DNA of 64,000 nt. It comes from Finegoldia magna ATCC 29328 (GTDB lineage: Bacteria; Bacillota; Clostridia; Tissierellales; Peptoniphilaceae). The notes under the pieces are model-generated. The model had not been told where the DNA came from. It ran no database searches and saw nothing but the letters and a program-made list of their open reading frames with translations. The DNA lies in assembly GCF_000010185.1 (NCBI RefSeq), contig NC_010376.1, forward strand, positions 1,683,501-1,747,500, given 5' to 3'. How positions within the stretch are numbered: position 1 is the stretch's first letter; the number at the start of each line of letters is the position of its first letter. Below, piece after piece: positions 6,955-18,272 of this stretch. A program made the translations under genes and the position numbers.

Positions 6955-9684
6955 TTATCTGTTTTTACCACAGCAGTTTTTGTATTTCTTACCACTTCCG
7001 CATGGACATGGATCGTTTCTACCGATTTTCTTACCTTTAACTACTGGTTTGTTGATTTCTTCTTCTCCACCTGTTGCAGATGTTTCGTGAGCTACTTGTT
7101 TTCTTTCGATTTCTTCAACTGGTTGAACGTTGAACATTCCTCTAACTGTGTCTTCTTTGATAGAGTGGTTCATATCTTCAAACATTTCGAAACCTTCGTT
7201 GTTGTAAGCTCTTACTGGGTCTTGTTGACCGAATGCTCTTAGACCGATACCTTGACGCAATTGATCCATCGCATCAATGTGATCCATCCATTTTCTATCT
7301 ACAACCATAAGAAGGATTACACGTTCGATTTCTCTGAATTTTTCTTTGCCGATGGCTTCTTCTTTTGCATTGTAAACTTCCAATGCTTTTTGAATTACAT
7401 AATCTGTGAAAGTTTTCTTGTTGTAGCTGTTGAGTCTTGTAAGATCCAAAGTTCCTTCTGGAATGAATGTGTTAAGGTATGTCATCAATGCTTCCATTTC
7501 CCAATTTTCTGATTTAGGATCTTGGCAATATGTGTCGATAGCATTTGAAATGATGTCCTTGATCATAGCAACGATAGATTCGTGCATGTCTTCACCATCA
7601 AGCACTTTATCTCTTTCAGTATAAATTACTTTACGTTGTGCATTCATAACGTCGTCGTATTTCAATACGTTCTTTCTGATACCAAAGTTATTGGATTCAA
7701 CTTTTGTTTGCGCTCTTTCGATTGCTTTAGTAATTGTTCTGAATTCCATTGGTTCATCTTCTGGGAACTTGCCAGATTCAGCGTATTTTTGGATAGTTTC
7801 TCCACCGAACAATCTCATTAAGTTGTCACCCAATGATACGAAAAATCTTGATCTACCAGGGTCACCTTGACGACCAGAACGACCACGCAATTGGTTGTCG
7901 ATACGACGTGATTCGTGACGTTCCGTACCGATAATATATAATCCGCCGACTTCAAGAACTTTTTTCTTGTTTTCGTCAGTCATTTTCTTGTATTTTTTGT
8001 GCAATTCGTTGTAAACATTTCTTGCTGCAACTAATTCTTCATCTGTGCTTGGTAAGAATGAATCCAAACTTTCGATTACATAATCTCCGTAACCTTGTTT
8101 TTTCATGTCGTGTTTTGCCATGAAATCTGGGTTACCGCCTAAAAGAATGTCGGTACCACGGCCGGCCATGTTTGTCGCGATAGTAACCTTGTCAAACATA
8201 CCTGCTTGTGCTACGATTTCTGCTTCACGTTCGTGTTGCTTAGCGTTCAATACGTCGTGTTTGATTCCATTTTTCTTCAACAAGTTGGACAATCTTTCTG
8301 AAACTTCAATTGAAATAGTACCAACTAGAATTGGTTGACCAGTCTTGTGAATTTCTTTTATTTCTTCAACGATTGCGTTGAATTTTGCATTTTCGTTGAT
8401 GTAAACTCTGTCTTGTTCGTCAACTCTGGCTACTGGTTTATTAGTAGGAATTTCAACAACGTCCATCTTGTAGATTTCGTTGAATTCTGCTTCTTCAGTC
8501 TTGGCAGTACCAGTCATACCACTTAATTTGTTGTACATTCTGAAGTAGTTTTGGAATGTAACTGTTGCCAAAGTTTTGGATTCGCTCTTAACTTCAACAC
8601 CTTCTTTTGCTTCGATAGCTTGGTGAAGACCATCAGAATATCTTCTACCTTCCATGATACGACCAGTAAATTCATCAACGATTAGAATTTCATCGTCTTT
8701 TACTACGTAATCAATATCACGTTTCATCGTATTGTTAGCCTTCAAAGCTTGGTTGATGTGGTGAGCTAATTCCATGTTGTTAGGATCAGACAAGTTTTCT
8801 ACGCCGAAATATTCTTCAGCTTTTCTTGTACCAACTTCTGTAAGACTGGCAGTTTTTCTCTTTTCGTCAACCAAGAAATCAACAGTTTCATCCTTGAATT
8901 CACGATCGAAAATATCTGGCTTGTCTTCTTCTGGATCCATAATACGTCCAGTCAAACCATTAGCAAACATATTTGCTCTCATGTACATATCTGTAGATTC
9001 GTCGCCTTGACCAGAAATAATAAGTGGAGTTCTAGCTTCATCTATTAAGATAGAGTCAACTTCGTCCACGATTGCAAAGTTGAGGCCTCTTTGAACCTTG
9101 TCTTTTTTATAAATAACCATGTTGTCACGCAAATAATCGAAACCGTATTGGTTATTAGTACCGTAAGTAATATCACAAGCGTAGTTTTCACGTCTTTCAT
9201 CATTATCCAAACCATAAACGATAACGCCTACAGTTAATCCCAAAAATTCGTGAACCTTTCCCATCCATTCCTTATCTCTCTTTGCAAGATAATCATTGAC
9301 AGTAACTACGTGAACGCCCTTACCACTAAGCGCATTCAAATATGCAGGCAAAGTTGCAACCAAAGTTTTACCTTCACCAGTTTTCATTTCTGCAATTCTA
9401 CCTTGGTGCAAAACAACACCACCGATTAATTGCACACGATATTGTTTCATACCCAAAACTCTGTAGCTGGCTTCTCTAACTACAGCAAATGCTTCTGGTA
9501 AAATATCGTCCAAAGTTTCTCCATTTTTTAATCTTTCCTTGAATTCAACAGTTTTATGCTTTAATTCATCATCTGATAATTGTTGCATAGACTTATCATA
9601 TGATTCAATTTTTTTAATAATTGGTTCTATTTTCTTTAGCTCTTTTTTATTAGCTGAGCCAAAAATAGATTCAAATACTCCCAT
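6955..9684 (-). CDS. secA: Preprotein translocase ATPase SecA
   Basis: 909 residues, full length. The Walker A GEGKT lies in [19 protein letters not shown] and the DEAD-type Walker B is [34 protein letters not shown] and [11 protein letters not shown] are later helicase motifs. The C-terminal zinc-binding tail [14 protein letters not shown] binds SecB or phospholipid and ribosomes in relatives. It drives Sec export of the signal-peptide proteins seen in this window. AGGAG precedes the ATG. Its 3' region contains repeat copy R3. Confidence 0.97.
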   Translation of the reverse strand: MGVFESIFGSANKKELKKIEPIIKKIESYDKSMQQLSDDELKHKTVEFKERLKNGETLDDILPEAFAVVREASYRVLGMKQYRVQLIGGVVLHQGRIAEMKTGEGKTLVATLPAYLNALSGKGVHVVTVNDYLAKRDKEWMGKVHEFLGLTVGVIVYGLDNDERRENYACDITYGTNNQYGFDYLRDNMVIYKKDKVQRGLNFAIVDEVDSILIDEARTPLIISGQGDESTDMYMRANMFANGLTGRIMDPEEDKPDIFDREFKDETVDFLVDEKRKTASLTEVGTRKAEEYFGVENLSDPNNMELAHHINQALKANNTMKRDIDYVVKDDEILIVDEFTGRIMEGRRYSDGLHQAIEAKEGVEVKSESKTLATVTFQNYFRMYNKLSGMTGTAKTEEAEFNEIYKMDVVEIPTNKPVARVDEQDRVYINENAKFNAIVEEIKEIHKTGQPILVGTISIEVSERLSNLLKKNGIKHDVLNAKQHEREAEIVAQAGMFDKVTIATNMAGRGTDILLGGNPDFMAKHDMKKQGYGDYVIESLDSFLPSTDEELVAARNVYNELHKKYKKMTDENKKKVLEVGGLYIIGTERHESRRIDNQLRGRSGRQGDPGRSRFFVSLGDNLMRLFGGETIQKYAESGKFPEDEPMEFRTITKAIERAQTKVESNNFGIRKNVLKYDDVMNAQRKVIYTERDKVLDGEDMHESIVAMIKDIISNAIDTYCQDPKSENWEMEALMTYLNTFIPEGTLDLTRLNSYNKKTFTDYVIQKALEVYNAKEEAIGKEKFREIERVILLMVVDRKWMDHIDAMDQLRQGIGLRAFGQQDPVRAYNNEGFEMFEDMNHSIKEDTVRGMFNVQPVEEIERKQVAHETSATGGEEEINKPVVKGKKIGRNDPCPCGSGKKYKNCCGKNR

Positions 9685-10029
9685 ATAAATCTCCTTACTT
9701 TAATATATATAAATACTACCTTTTATTTTAACATTAAAACATATCATTTACAACAAAAACATCAACTTTTAAAGGAAATTACTTAAAAAATTTTCCAATA
9801 AATTACAGACCATATAATTTTGGGTGCAATTTTGTAAAATTATTTTTAATATGTAAATTTTTTTGATTTATCCTTTCTTACTTACTAATGGGATTTGTGA
9901 GATAAAATTTTAGTAATAAATAAAAATCCCTCAAGAAAAATGTCTTGAATGACTAGGTACTAGAAAAATTCATATTTATTTAGTATAATAACGCTATATT
10001 TATGAATAATAAATGAAAAGGAGATGCAT
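9685..10029. other. Gene-free junction between secA and the restriction island
   Basis: AT-rich sequence of about 345 bp. It must hold the leftward secA promoter and the rightward island promoter. An inverted repeat TCAAGA/TCTTGA lies at 9933-9947, followed on the minus strand by a T-rich stretch. No small gene was found. The base composition changes here from the core-gene style to the G+C-richer island, so the left island boundary probably lies in this stretch. Confidence 0.5.
9961..9989 (+). promoter_or_regulatory. Candidate promoter of the restriction island
   Basis: TATAAT at 9984-9989 lies 41 bp before the XRE start. A weak -35 (TAGAAA, 9961-9966) lies 17 bp upstream of it. The inverted repeat TCAAGA/TCTTGA just upstream could be an operator for the XRE protein, which is inference. 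Confidence 0.45.
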
Positions 10030-10257
10030 ATGAATTTCCCTGAAGAAATAAAAAGAATTAGACAACGTTCATTCCTCACGCAGCAGGATTTTGCTGATAA
10101 AATCGGTGTGGCTTTTTCCACAGTAAATCGCTGGGAATCAGGACGTGCAAAGCCAAACTTGAAAGCAATGAAAAGCATTAATGCGTTTTGCTTAGAACAT
10201 AACCTTCCATATGAAACAATAGAGCAAGCTTGGCTTGATTACAAAACAGAAAAATAA
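10030..10257 (+). CDS. XRE-family helix-turn-helix regulator
   Basis: 75 residues. An N-terminal HTH_XRE domain is clear: LTQQDFADKIGVAFSTVNRWESGRAKPNL includes the turn and recognition helix. The ATG at 10030 has GGAG six bases upstream; an ATG at 10024 overlaps that site. It is the first gene of the hsd island, 14 bp ahead of hsdM, and probably acts as a control protein timing restriction-modification expression, although a direct role is inferred only from position. Confidence 0.88.
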   Translation: MNFPEEIKRIRQRSFLTQQDFADKIGVAFSTVNRWESGRAKPNLKAMKSINAFCLEHNLPYETIEQAWLDYKTEK

Positions 10258-10271
10258 AGGAGCAATACGCT

Positions 10272-12011
10272 ATGACAGATAAAGAATTGAAAGAATTAAA
10301 AGACACCTTATGGCACTCTGCCGATGTTTTGCGTGCAAGTGCTCATTTAGCTGCAAATAAATATGGACAGCCTATCTTGGGACTTATATTCCTTAGATAT
10401 GCAGATATTTTATATAAACAACATAAGGAAGAAATCGAAGCAGAATACAATCGCCTTAAAGGCGGACGCATGGAAAAATCCATCAAAGAAATTTCCATTG
10501 AGAAATGTGGCTTCTATCTTCCAGAGTGTGCTTATTATGACTTCATCAATGATGCACCGGACGATGCAAACAAGGCTACCCTTGTAAAGAAAGCAATGGA
10601 AGCCATTGAAGATGAAAATCCTAAAATGGATGGAGTACTTCCAAAAGAAGTATACGCTCAGTTAGTTCCGGAAGAAGAACCAGAGCTTCTATCTAACATT
10701 GTACGTATTTTCAAAGATATTCCAGAAAACAGTACAATCGATATTTTCGGTGAAATCTACGAATATTTCTTAGGTAATTTTGCCCTTGCAGAAGGTAAGG
10801 ATGGTGGAACATTCTACACTCCAGCAACTGTTGTTCGATACATGGTTGAAGTGTTGAATCCACAGCCGGGTGAAAAGAAGTTTTTAGATCCTGCCTGCGG
10901 TTCAGGGGGAATGTTCGTACAGGCTGCCAGGTACATGCACAACCACAACGCAAGCGAAAGTGAACAGATGAAGTTTCGCTGTTATGGTGTTGAGAAAGAA
11001 CCAGATACAGTAAAACTAGCAAAAATGAATCTGCTTCTTAATAATGTACGTGGCGATATCACAGAAGCGAACTCATTTTATTCAGACCCATATAATGCAT
11101 ACGGACAATTTGATTACGTAATGGCAAATCCTCCGTTCAACGTAGATGAAGTTGTAGTTGAGAAGGTTTCTGATGATAATCGTTTCAATACATATGGAGT
11201 GCCAAGAAACAAAAGCAAATCAAAAAAGAAAAAATCTGATAAGAAAGAAACTGTACCTAACGCAAACTATTTGTGGATAGGCTACTTTGCGACTGCCTTA
11301 AACGAAAAAGGTAAAGCAGCACTTGTCATGGCAAATTCCGCATCTGATGCATCGGGTTCAGAATATGATATCCGAAAGAAAATGATTGAAGAAGGTATAA
11401 TCTCACAAATGGTGACACTTCCATCTAATATGTTCTCATCCGTTACACTTCCTGCAACCCTTTGGTTTTTTGATAAGCAAAAGCCAAATACTGACAAGAA
11501 AAATGAAATCTTGTTTATTGATGCAAGAAATGTATTTACCCAGGTCGACCGTGCCCATAGAAAATTCTCAGATGAACAGATTAAAAACCTTGGTGTTATC
11601 ACAAAGCTTTATCATGGCAATGCACAGGCACTTGTAGATTTGATTGATGAGTATAAAGCAGAGCTTGCCAATGCACCGGAATCTTCTGATGATAAGGAAG
11701 TACTTACAAAATCATATTGGCAGGCGCAGATTGATTGGCTAACAGAAAGATTCCCGAATGGCGAATACGCTGATGTTATCGGTCTTTGCAAAGCCGCACC
11801 AATGGATGGAGAAGACGGAATCATCGACCAAGACTATTCCCTCAACGCAGGGCGTTATGTAGGCGTAGTGATTGAAGATGATGGTTTAACACAGGAAGAA
11901 TTCAAAGAAGAAATGTATTCTTTAAATGCTGAGTTTGCTGCATTAAGTGCTGAGGCAAAGACACTTGAAGAATTAATCTCGAATAATCTGAAAGAATTGT
12001 TGGGTGAGTGA
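10272..12011 (+). CDS. hsdM: Type I restriction-modification methylase subunit
   Basis: 579 residues. An N-terminal HsdM helical domain comes first, then an N6-adenine methylase domain with the AdoMet motif FLDPACGSGGM (near residue 205) and catalytic NPPF (ANPPFNVDEVV, near residue 283). It methylates adenine in the sequence chosen by HsdS and also forms part of the restriction complex. AAGGAG precedes the ATG. Its stop overlaps the possible GTG start of hsdS. Codon use is richer in G+C than that of the flanking core genes, which suggests transfer. Confidence 0.96.
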   Translation: MTDKELKELKDTLWHSADVLRASAHLAANKYGQPILGLIFLRYADILYKQHKEEIEAEYNRLKGGRMEKSIKEISIEKCGFYLPECAYYDFINDAPDDANKATLVKKAMEAIEDENPKMDGVLPKEVYAQLVPEEEPELLSNIVRIFKDIPENSTIDIFGEIYEYFLGNFALAEGKDGGTFYTPATVVRYMVEVLNPQPGEKKFLDPACGSGGMFVQAARYMHNHNASESEQMKFRCYGVEKEPDTVKLAKMNLLLNNVRGDITEANSFYSDPYNAYGQFDYVMANPPFNVDEVVVEKVSDDNRFNTYGVPRNKSKSKKKKSDKKETVPNANYLWIGYFATALNEKGKAALVMANSASDASGSEYDIRKKMIEEGIISQMVTLPSNMFSSVTLPATLWFFDKQKPNTDKKNEILFIDARNVFTQVDRAHRKFSDEQIKNLGVITKLYHGNAQALVDLIDEYKAELANAPESSDDKEVLTKSYWQAQIDWLTERFPNGEYADVIGLCKAAPMDGEDGIIDQDYSLNAGRYVGVVIEDDGLTQEEFKEEMYSLNAEFAALSAEAKTLEELISNNLKELLGE

Positions 12012-12012
12012 T

Positions 12013-13245
12013 ATGGAAAGAAGAGAAGTAAAATTAGGAGATATTATTACTTATAACAAAGGATACGCTTTTAAAAGTAATGAATATACCAACACTGGCA
12101 AAATGGTTGTTAGGGTAACTGATTTCACGTTAGATTCTATTAGCGATAATGATTCTGTATATTTAGAACCAAATGATAAATATAAAAAATTTATAATTAA
12201 TACCAACGATATATTAATTCAGACAGTAGGATCATGGGCGAATAATCCAAATTCCATTGTTGGAAAAGTAGTAAGAGTCCCTGACAAATGTAATAAGGCA
12301 TATCTTAATCAAAATATTGTTCGTATTATTCCTAATAGAGATTTTAATAACACATACTTATACTATGCTCTTAAGGCAAATCAATTTTCTACGTATTGTG
12401 TTTTACGAGGGCAAGGTGCAGCTAATCAAGCAAGTATTACATTAGACACTATCTTTAAATTTAAGTTTAGAGCACATTTATTATCTGAACAAAAGAGGAT
12501 TGCAGATATTCTTTCATCCTATGATAACCTCATCGAAAACAACAACAAGCGAATCAAACTTTTAGAGCAAATGGCTGAAAATCTCTATAAGGAATGGTTT
12601 GTAAGATTTCGCTTTCCGGGATATGAGGATGTGGAATTTGAGAACGGAATACCTAAGGGTTGGGAAGAAGTTAGACTAGGTGAGTTTATAAATTTGGCAT
12701 CCGGATATGCATTCAAAAGTGATTGGTGGACTGACCAAGGCGTTCCAGTTATTAAAATTAAAGATATACAAAATGGAAAAATAGATTTAACGAATCTGGA
12801 TTATGTATCTGAAGATAACGCTCAAAAGGCAAAAAATTTTTATGTTGGTAAAGGAGATATCCTTATTGCTCTTACAGGTGCAACTATTGGAAAAGTTGGA
12901 ATTGTGACACATGACAATGTACTTGTTAACCAACGTGTTGGTAAATTTTTTATAAAGAAACCTTCAATAAAGAATATTGGATATATATATAGTTTATTTA
13001 AACAGAATTGGATACAAGAACTAATAGTTATGTATTCTGGTAGTAATGCAGCTCAACCTAATATTAGCCCGTTTGATATTGAAAAATTTAAAATTATTTA
13101 TAATAAGGTGTACGTTGATAAATTTAATGTAATAGTGTATCCGATTTATGATAGCATAATAAAACTTTATGAGAAAAATGAACTCTTAGAAAAGCAACGA
13201 GATTTACTTCTCCCCCGCCTAATGAGTGGGAAATTAGAAGTGTAA
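12013..13245 (+). CDS. hsdS: Type I restriction-modification specificity subunit
   Basis: About 410 residues. Two target-recognition domains are separated by a conserved coiled spacer: TRD1 about 1-150, spacer from LSEQKRIADILSSYDNLIEN to KEWFVRFRFPGYE, TRD2 about 215-370, and a second spacer ending LLLPRLMSGKLEV. Each TRD begins with a similar GYAFKS segment, as expected of the internal duplication. The DNA target cannot be read from sequence. The ATG at 12013 is preferred; a GTG at 12004 overlapping the hsdM end is possible. Both TRDs are more AT-rich than hsdM and hsdR, typical of TRD exchange. Confidence 0.93.
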   Translation: MERREVKLGDIITYNKGYAFKSNEYTNTGKMVVRVTDFTLDSISDNDSVYLEPNDKYKKFIINTNDILIQTVGSWANNPNSIVGKVVRVPDKCNKAYLNQNIVRIIPNRDFNNTYLYYALKANQFSTYCVLRGQGAANQASITLDTIFKFKFRAHLLSEQKRIADILSSYDNLIENNNKRIKLLEQMAENLYKEWFVRFRFPGYEDVEFENGIPKGWEEVRLGEFINLASGYAFKSDWWTDQGVPVIKIKDIQNGKIDLTNLDYVSEDNAQKAKNFYVGKGDILIALTGATIGKVGIVTHDNVLVNQRVGKFFIKKPSIKNIGYIYSLFKQNWIQELIVMYSGSNAAQPNISPFDIEKFKIIYNKVYVDKFNVIVYPIYDSIIKLYEKNELLEKQRDLLLPRLMSGKLEV

Positions 13246-13257
13246 GGAGGTGTTTAT

Positions 13258-16200
13258 ATGCGTAATTTTATATCAGAAGACGATATTGAACAGGCTATAC
13301 TTTCAAAGTTAAAAGCTGAACCATTTGAATATGACATCCTCATTTGCGATGCCGATCCAAGCAAAAGAGATGTTTTACCCGATGGCACAGGAAGAAGTTC
13401 TAAGAAAGAATGTGTTCTTCCTGATGTTATGTTGTCTTCTCTCAAGCGTATCAATCCAGCTATCGAAGAGGATAAAATCGAGGAAATTGTAAAGACGTTG
13501 AGGCAAGATTACACTGGGACTGACATCGTAGATACAAACTACAAATTATACAGACAAATCCGTAATAATATAAAAATCACTGTTCGCAGAAACGGAAAAG
13601 AAGATTTTGATTTTGTAAAATTAATAGACTTTGAGCATCCTGAGAACAATACTTTCACGGCGGTATCTCAGATGTGGATACAAGGTAAGGTCTACTACAG
13701 AAGACCGGATATTCTTATTTTCATCAATGGTATGCCCCTTGTGTTTATCGAACTGAAAAATAGCATTGTTAAGGTTGAGGAAGCCTACAACAAAAATCTG
13801 AAAGATTATTTGCGAGATATTCCTAATCTATTTGCGTTCAATCAGATTTGCGTGCTTTCAAATGGTTTGGAGACAAAGCTTGGTGCTTTTAATGCAAGCT
13901 ATGATTTCTTTTTTGAATGGCTCAAGATTGATAGCGAAAAGGAAAAACTTAATAGAGAAGCAATTCTTTCTGCAAATAATGTCAAGGATAGTTCTGTCAG
14001 ATATTTTGTTGATGGTCTTTTAGACAAAGGTAGACTGATTGACTACATGGAAAATTTCATTCTATTTGAAAATCAGAGAATAAAGATTATCGCAAAAAAT
14101 CACCAGTATTTAGGTGTAAATAACTTGATGGAATCTGTGAAAAACAGAGAAGAATTGAACGGAAAGCTTGGTGTCTTCTGGCATACACAGGGTTCGGGCA
14201 AATCTTATTCTATGGTTATGTTTACACGTAAAGTGAAACGTAAGATTCAAGGTAATTTCTCGTTTCTTGTTATTACAGACCGTGATGATTTGGATGCACA
14301 GCTTCATAAGAATTTTGTGCGTACAGAAGTTATTGGATCTAAAGAAGAATGCCAACCAAAGGACAGCAAGCAGTTAAGAGATTTCTTGACTACTAATAAG
14401 GCTTTTATTTTCACTTTGATTCAGAAATTCAGATACGATAAGACAAAGAAATATCCGGTGCTTTCTACTCGTGACGATATTATTGTCCTTGTTGATGAAG
14501 CACATAGAACACAGTATAAGGATTTGGCAGAAAACATGAGAACTGCACTTCCTAATGCTAACTTTGTCGCATTCACAGGAACACCACTTCTAGGTACAAA
14601 GCGTCTTACAAATCAGTGGTTTGGAGATTATGTATCAGAGTATAATTTTGCGCAGTCTGTTGAAGACGGATCTACAGTGCCTTTGTTCTATTCTAGACGA
14701 GTTCCGGAAGTTGGTCTCGAGAATGATTTTCTTGACGATGACGTTGTGGACATTATCGAGGAAGAAAATCTTAACGAAGATGAAACTCTTCTCTTGGAGA
14801 ATGCATCATCACGTATACTTGAAGTTATCAAGAGAGATGATCGATTAGAAAAGATTGCACAGGATATTGCCTACCACTTCCCAAGACGAGGATTCCTTGG
14901 TAAAGGCATGGTTGTATCTGTCGACAAGTATACTGCTGTCAAAATGTATGACAAGGTTCAGCATTACTGGGCAATAGAAAAGCAAAAAATCTTGAAAGAG
15001 CGTAACACCGCTTCTACAAAGGAAAAACGTGATCAGCTCACTCGCATTCTTGCTTATATGAATAATGTTGAAATGGCTGTTATTATTTCAGAGGAAAATG
15101 ATGAAGAAACCAAGTTTGCTAAGCAAGGATTAAAGATATCTGAGCATCGCACAAAGATGAAAGAAATCACGCCAGATGGAAGAGATATTGAGGATAGATT
15201 CAAGGATCCTGATGACTCACTGCAACTTGTATTCGTGTGTGCGATGTGGCTGACAGGATTTGATGTAAAGAATCTTTCGATACTTTATCTCGATAAGCCG
15301 ATGAAAGGCCACACACTGATGCAGGCGATTGCTCGTGCCAACAGAGTGTATCCTGGAAAACCTGCGGGAATTATCGTGGATTACGTAAATGTCTTTAAAT
15401 ACATGAAGAAGGCATTAACAGAATATGCCGCTGGTGATGACGGAGCAGAATTCCCTGCAAAAGATATTGATCAATTAATCAGTTATATTGACGGCACAAT
15501 CGATGAAGCAGATTCTTTCTTGTTGTCTCTTGATATTGATTTAGAAAAGATAATTGCTAACTCTGATACACTGGATAAATTAGATGCATTAAGAAGTGCA
15601 TATGACACTATCGTTGCAAAAGATGATGACAAAGAGAGATTCATGGTTATTCTTAACACTTTGAAAAATCTCCACGAAGCATCAAAGCCGGAAATCTTTG
15701 AGAAGAATTGGAGCAATGATAAGTTTGCACCGCTTGTGTATCTACGCGGGCTTTTCTACCATACTATAGATGATGAAAAGGTAGCTCGTGCAAGGCGAAA
15801 AATGAATCAGATATTAGATGGTAGTGTTACTGCAAGTCAGGATTTCTTTGATGTTTGCAGTGAGAACAATGCACAATTCATGATAAAAGGCACAAAGGCT
15901 ATTAATCTTTCTAAGGTTGATGTTGATGTATTGAGAAAAGAAATCAAGGTTGCTAAGTATAAAGCTATTGAGATTAACGACTTGAAGGAATATATTGAGC
16001 AAGCGCTCGAACAGATGATAAATAGAAATTGTACAAGAATCAAGTTTTCAGAACGTTTCAAACGCATTATTGATTCCTATAACGCAGGCGGTACTGAAAA
16101 CGAGGATTATTACAATCAACTTGTAAAACTTCTTGAAGAGCTGAAACAAGAAGACAATCGTGCAAACACTGAGGGTCTTACGGAAGAAGAATTGGAGATT

Positions 16201-16494
16201 TATGATTTGCTGATTGCCGGAAAAAAATTAACACAGGCTGAGGAAAAAAAGGTAAAACTCTCCGCAAAGAATCTTTATAAGAAATTAGTAGATAATCGTA
16301 GCAGTCTTCTTGTAGTGGATTGGTATAAAGACGAACAGCCACGTGCCAAGCTGAAGTATGAGGTGGAATTGTCATTGAATGATGATCTACCTGAAAGTTA
16401 TGATAAAGCAGCGTTTGATTCGAAGGTTTCTCTGCTCATGAACCACTTTATGGACATGGCAGTTCAAGGTTATGGTTGGATTGGGATTGCGTAA
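13258..16494 (+). CDS. hsdR: Type I restriction endonuclease / translocase subunit
   Basis: 1078 residues, full length. The N-terminal nuclease region includes [21 protein letters not shown], matching the PD-(D/E)xK-like core (D and ExK). It is followed by a superfamily 2 helicase motor with Walker [18 protein letters not shown] box [10 protein letters not shown], motif III AFTGTP, and motif VI with [13 protein letters not shown]. It cuts unmodified DNA after ATP-driven translocation. AAGGAGG precedes the ATG, 12 bp after hsdS. Confidence 0.96.
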   Translation: MRNFISEDDIEQAILSKLKAEPFEYDILICDADPSKRDVLPDGTGRSSKKECVLPDVMLSSLKRINPAIEEDKIEEIVKTLRQDYTGTDIVDTNYKLYRQIRNNIKITVRRNGKEDFDFVKLIDFEHPENNTFTAVSQMWIQGKVYYRRPDILIFINGMPLVFIELKNSIVKVEEAYNKNLKDYLRDIPNLFAFNQICVLSNGLETKLGAFNASYDFFFEWLKIDSEKEKLNREAILSANNVKDSSVRYFVDGLLDKGRLIDYMENFILFENQRIKIIAKNHQYLGVNNLMESVKNREELNGKLGVFWHTQGSGKSYSMVMFTRKVKRKIQGNFSFLVITDRDDLDAQLHKNFVRTEVIGSKEECQPKDSKQLRDFLTTNKAFIFTLIQKFRYDKTKKYPVLSTRDDIIVLVDEAHRTQYKDLAENMRTALPNANFVAFTGTPLLGTKRLTNQWFGDYVSEYNFAQSVEDGSTVPLFYSRRVPEVGLENDFLDDDVVDIIEEENLNEDETLLLENASSRILEVIKRDDRLEKIAQDIAYHFPRRGFLGKGMVVSVDKYTAVKMYDKVQHYWAIEKQKILKERNTASTKEKRDQLTRILAYMNNVEMAVIISEENDEETKFAKQGLKISEHRTKMKEITPDGRDIEDRFKDPDDSLQLVFVCAMWLTGFDVKNLSILYLDKPMKGHTLMQAIARANRVYPGKPAGIIVDYVNVFKYMKKALTEYAAGDDGAEFPAKDIDQLISYIDGTIDEADSFLLSLDIDLEKIIANSDTLDKLDALRSAYDTIVAKDDDKERFMVILNTLKNLHEASKPEIFEKNWSNDKFAPLVYLRGLFYHTIDDEKVARARRKMNQILDGSVTASQDFFDVCSENNAQFMIKGTKAINLSKVDVDVLRKEIKVAKYKAIEINDLKEYIEQALEQMINRNCTRIKFSERFKRIIDSYNAGGTENEDYYNQLVKLLEELKQEDNRANTEGLTEEELEIYDLLIAGKKLTQAEEKKVKLSAKNLYKKLVDNRSSLLVVDWYKDEQPRAKLKYEVELSLNDDLPESYDKAAFDSKVSLLMNHFMDMAVQGYGWIGIA

Positions 16495-16507
16495 GGAGGT
16501 ATTATAG

Positions 16508-17533
16508 ATGAGAATATACGTTCCAGATATGGAACTTGTAGGAACACTTAAATTTGCTAACGATATATACGAAAAAGTTCCAAATGATGAAGTTGTTTTT
16601 GATTTTTCTAAAATGCATAATTTTGATCCTCTACCTATGCTGATTATGGGTGCTACAATACGTAATTACAGAATGCAATATCCAGACATACCATTTAGGA
16701 TTCATGGTTGTGAAGAAAAAAGTTATGCAGGTACAATGGGCTTTTTTAAATATATTTCTGAGTCAGTAGACATAGGAAAAATGCCGGGCGAAGCAAATGG
16801 TAGTAAAAATTACATTCCTATAACTCTAATTAAAGTTGACGAATTACAGCAGGATGAAATCTCACATGGAAATTACATGGTTGTTGGCAATTTGATAGAA
16901 AAAGAAGCTGGAAGATTAGCTCACATTGTTGATAGAGGTAATAAAGAGCTACATAAACTTCTTACCTACTTAATCAGGGAGATACTTCGAAATACGCCAG
17001 AGCATGCCGGTACTAATAATATGTGGGTTTGTGGACAGTATTGGCCATCCTTTGAATTAGCAGAGATTGCAATAGCAGATGAAGGTATAGGCATTTACAA
17101 TAGTATTACACAGAATCATGCTCACGAAGAGTATATTACTGATAATGAGAAAGCTCTTCAATGGGCATTAAAAGCTGGTATTTCAGAAGCATTTATACCG
17201 TCAAGGAAGCAAAAAAGTAGCGATGAATGGGCAAATTCAGGATTCGGCCTTTATATGGTCAATGAAATCTGTAAGCATCTAAATGGAAGCTTCTGTATTA
17301 TTAGTTATGGAAATTATATGTTAATTGATAATCATGGAATAAAATACGGAGAGACCAACTTTAAAGGAACCGCAATAAGAATGAGAGTGCCATCTAAAAA
17401 GATATCAAATGCCCAGACAATTATTTCTCAAATTGCTACACAAGGCGAATTAGAAGCAAAAACAATTAGAAATGCCTTTAAAAACGCATCTATGCCTTCT
17501 AAAGGACTTATGTCAGAATTAAACATCGAATAA
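16508..17533 (+). CDS. GHKL-fold ATPase linked to the hsd operon
   Basis: 341 residues, not a known Hsd subunit. Residues 1-95 look like an alpha/beta STAS-like domain (VVFDFSKMHNFDPLPMLIMG). Residues 140-295 form a Bergerat-fold ATPase: N box REILRNTPEHA (E158, N162), G1 box ADEGIG (D191), G2 box NSGFGLYM (244-250) and GTAI (287-290). No dimerisation-phosphoacceptor histidine domain or membrane segment is seen, so it is not a normal sensor kinase. It starts 13 bp after hsdR behind AAGGAGG and is followed by the operon terminator. It may sense or modulate the restriction complex, or act as a separate defence ATPase; both are inference. Confidence 0.8.
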   Translation: MRIYVPDMELVGTLKFANDIYEKVPNDEVVFDFSKMHNFDPLPMLIMGATIRNYRMQYPDIPFRIHGCEEKSYAGTMGFFKYISESVDIGKMPGEANGSKNYIPITLIKVDELQQDEISHGNYMVVGNLIEKEAGRLAHIVDRGNKELHKLLTYLIREILRNTPEHAGTNNMWVCGQYWPSFELAEIAIADEGIGIYNSITQNHAHEEYITDNEKALQWALKAGISEAFIPSRKQKSSDEWANSGFGLYMVNEICKHLNGSFCIISYGNYMLIDNHGIKYGETNFKGTAIRMRVPSKKISNAQTIISQIATQGELEAKTIRNAFKNASMPSKGLMSELNIE

Positions 17534-17557
17534 AGCTTGAATGCTAGTTAAAAGGAA

Positions 17558-17605
17558 ATGACCACACCGAGCAATCTATCCTCTAGTGTGGTCATTATTT
17601 TTTTA
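17558..17605 (+). terminator. Intrinsic terminator of the hsd operon
   Basis: Stem ATGACCACAC (17558-17567) / GTGTGGTCAT (17586-17595), then TATTTTTTTAG. It marks the end of the xre-hsdM-hsdS-hsdR-ATPase transcript. Confidence 0.88.
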
Positions 17606-17657
17606 GTTCCGTTGGAAGGATTCACATAGAATTAATCGTTGTTTTCGTTAATCCAAA

Positions 17658-17820
17658 AAAGAGAAAACGATCGAGCTGAATATCATCATAGAAAATTTAA
17701 TGTTTCTTGTGAGCGACGCTTCGAACAAGAAAATCTTCACTTCATTTTCCTACACAGAAGATTTTCGCAGTGAGGCTGAGCGAATGAGATCATTAAACTG
17801 CAAAGATGTATTATTTGTAT
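17658..17820. other. Structured intergenic sequence
   Basis: Overlapping inverted repeats: TTTAATG/CATTAAA as outer arms, TTTCTTGT/ACAAGAAA and GAAAATCTTC/GAAGATTTTC inside. A GAATATC occurs near its left side, as in the dispersed repeat family, but the right partner is missing and the interior does not align. No open reading frame. It could be an island-end structure or a very diverged repeat. Confidence 0.4.
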
Positions 17821-17883
17821 TGCTATTGTACGTACAATTTTATATTATAAGATTATAAAAATATCGTAAAGGTGGTGTTTTAT

Positions 17884-18192
17884 ATGGCAACAAAATCAGC
17901 AAATCTTTATGCTCGTATTGAACCGGAGGTAAAAGAAAAGGCAGAAAGTATTTTATCTGCACTTGGTATTCCTGCATCCAGTGCTATTAATATGTTTTAT
18001 AAACAGATAATTCTTCACAGAGGACTTCCTTTTGAAGTGAAAATTCCATCTTCTCGTCCTGTAGACATGTCAACTTTATCAGAAACAGAACTGAATGCAG
18101 AACTTGAGAAAGGATACGCGGATATCAAAGCAAAAAGAACAAGAGAAGCAAGCGCAGTTTTTGAAGACATCCGTAAAGATTATAATCTATGA
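17884..18192 (+). CDS. RelB/DinJ-family antitoxin
   Basis: 102 residues. The N terminus is a ribbon-helix-helix domain of the DinJ type: NLYARIEPEVKEKAESILSALGIPASSAINMFYKQIILHRGLPFEV. The C-terminal part would wrap a toxin. The ATG at 17884 follows GGTGG at a good distance; a GTG at 17872 sits on the ribosome site itself. Only a 27-codon stub follows where a RelE/YafQ toxin should be, so the antitoxin seems solitary. It lies at the right end of the defence island. Confidence 0.85.
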   Translation: MATKSANLYARIEPEVKEKAESILSALGIPASSAINMFYKQIILHRGLPFEVKIPSSRPVDMSTLSETELNAELEKGYADIKAKRTREASAVFEDIRKDYNL

Positions 18193-18272
18193 TTTATGAA
18201 ATTAAAATCACTGACCAATCAGGTCGTGATATTGATATTCAACTTAACAAATACACGAAATACGAAAAGTAG
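18189..18272 (+). pseudogene. Short reading frame at the toxin position, likely a remnant
   Basis: The ATG overlaps the antitoxin stop (ATGA), as toxin genes often do. It encodes only 27 residues, beginning MIYEIKITDQSGRDIDIQL and ending at TAG. Toxins of this group have about 90 residues. It may be a truncated toxin, or an unrelated micropeptide; no further homologous codons could be followed after the stop. Confidence 0.4.

Noticed and set aside
10711-11022. Leftward frame inside hsdM
   Set aside because: A shadow of the hsdM coding frame, with no ribosome site.
17658-17820. Ninth copy of the dispersed repeat
   Set aside because: GAATATC is present on the left only; the inner arms and right block cannot be aligned with the family.
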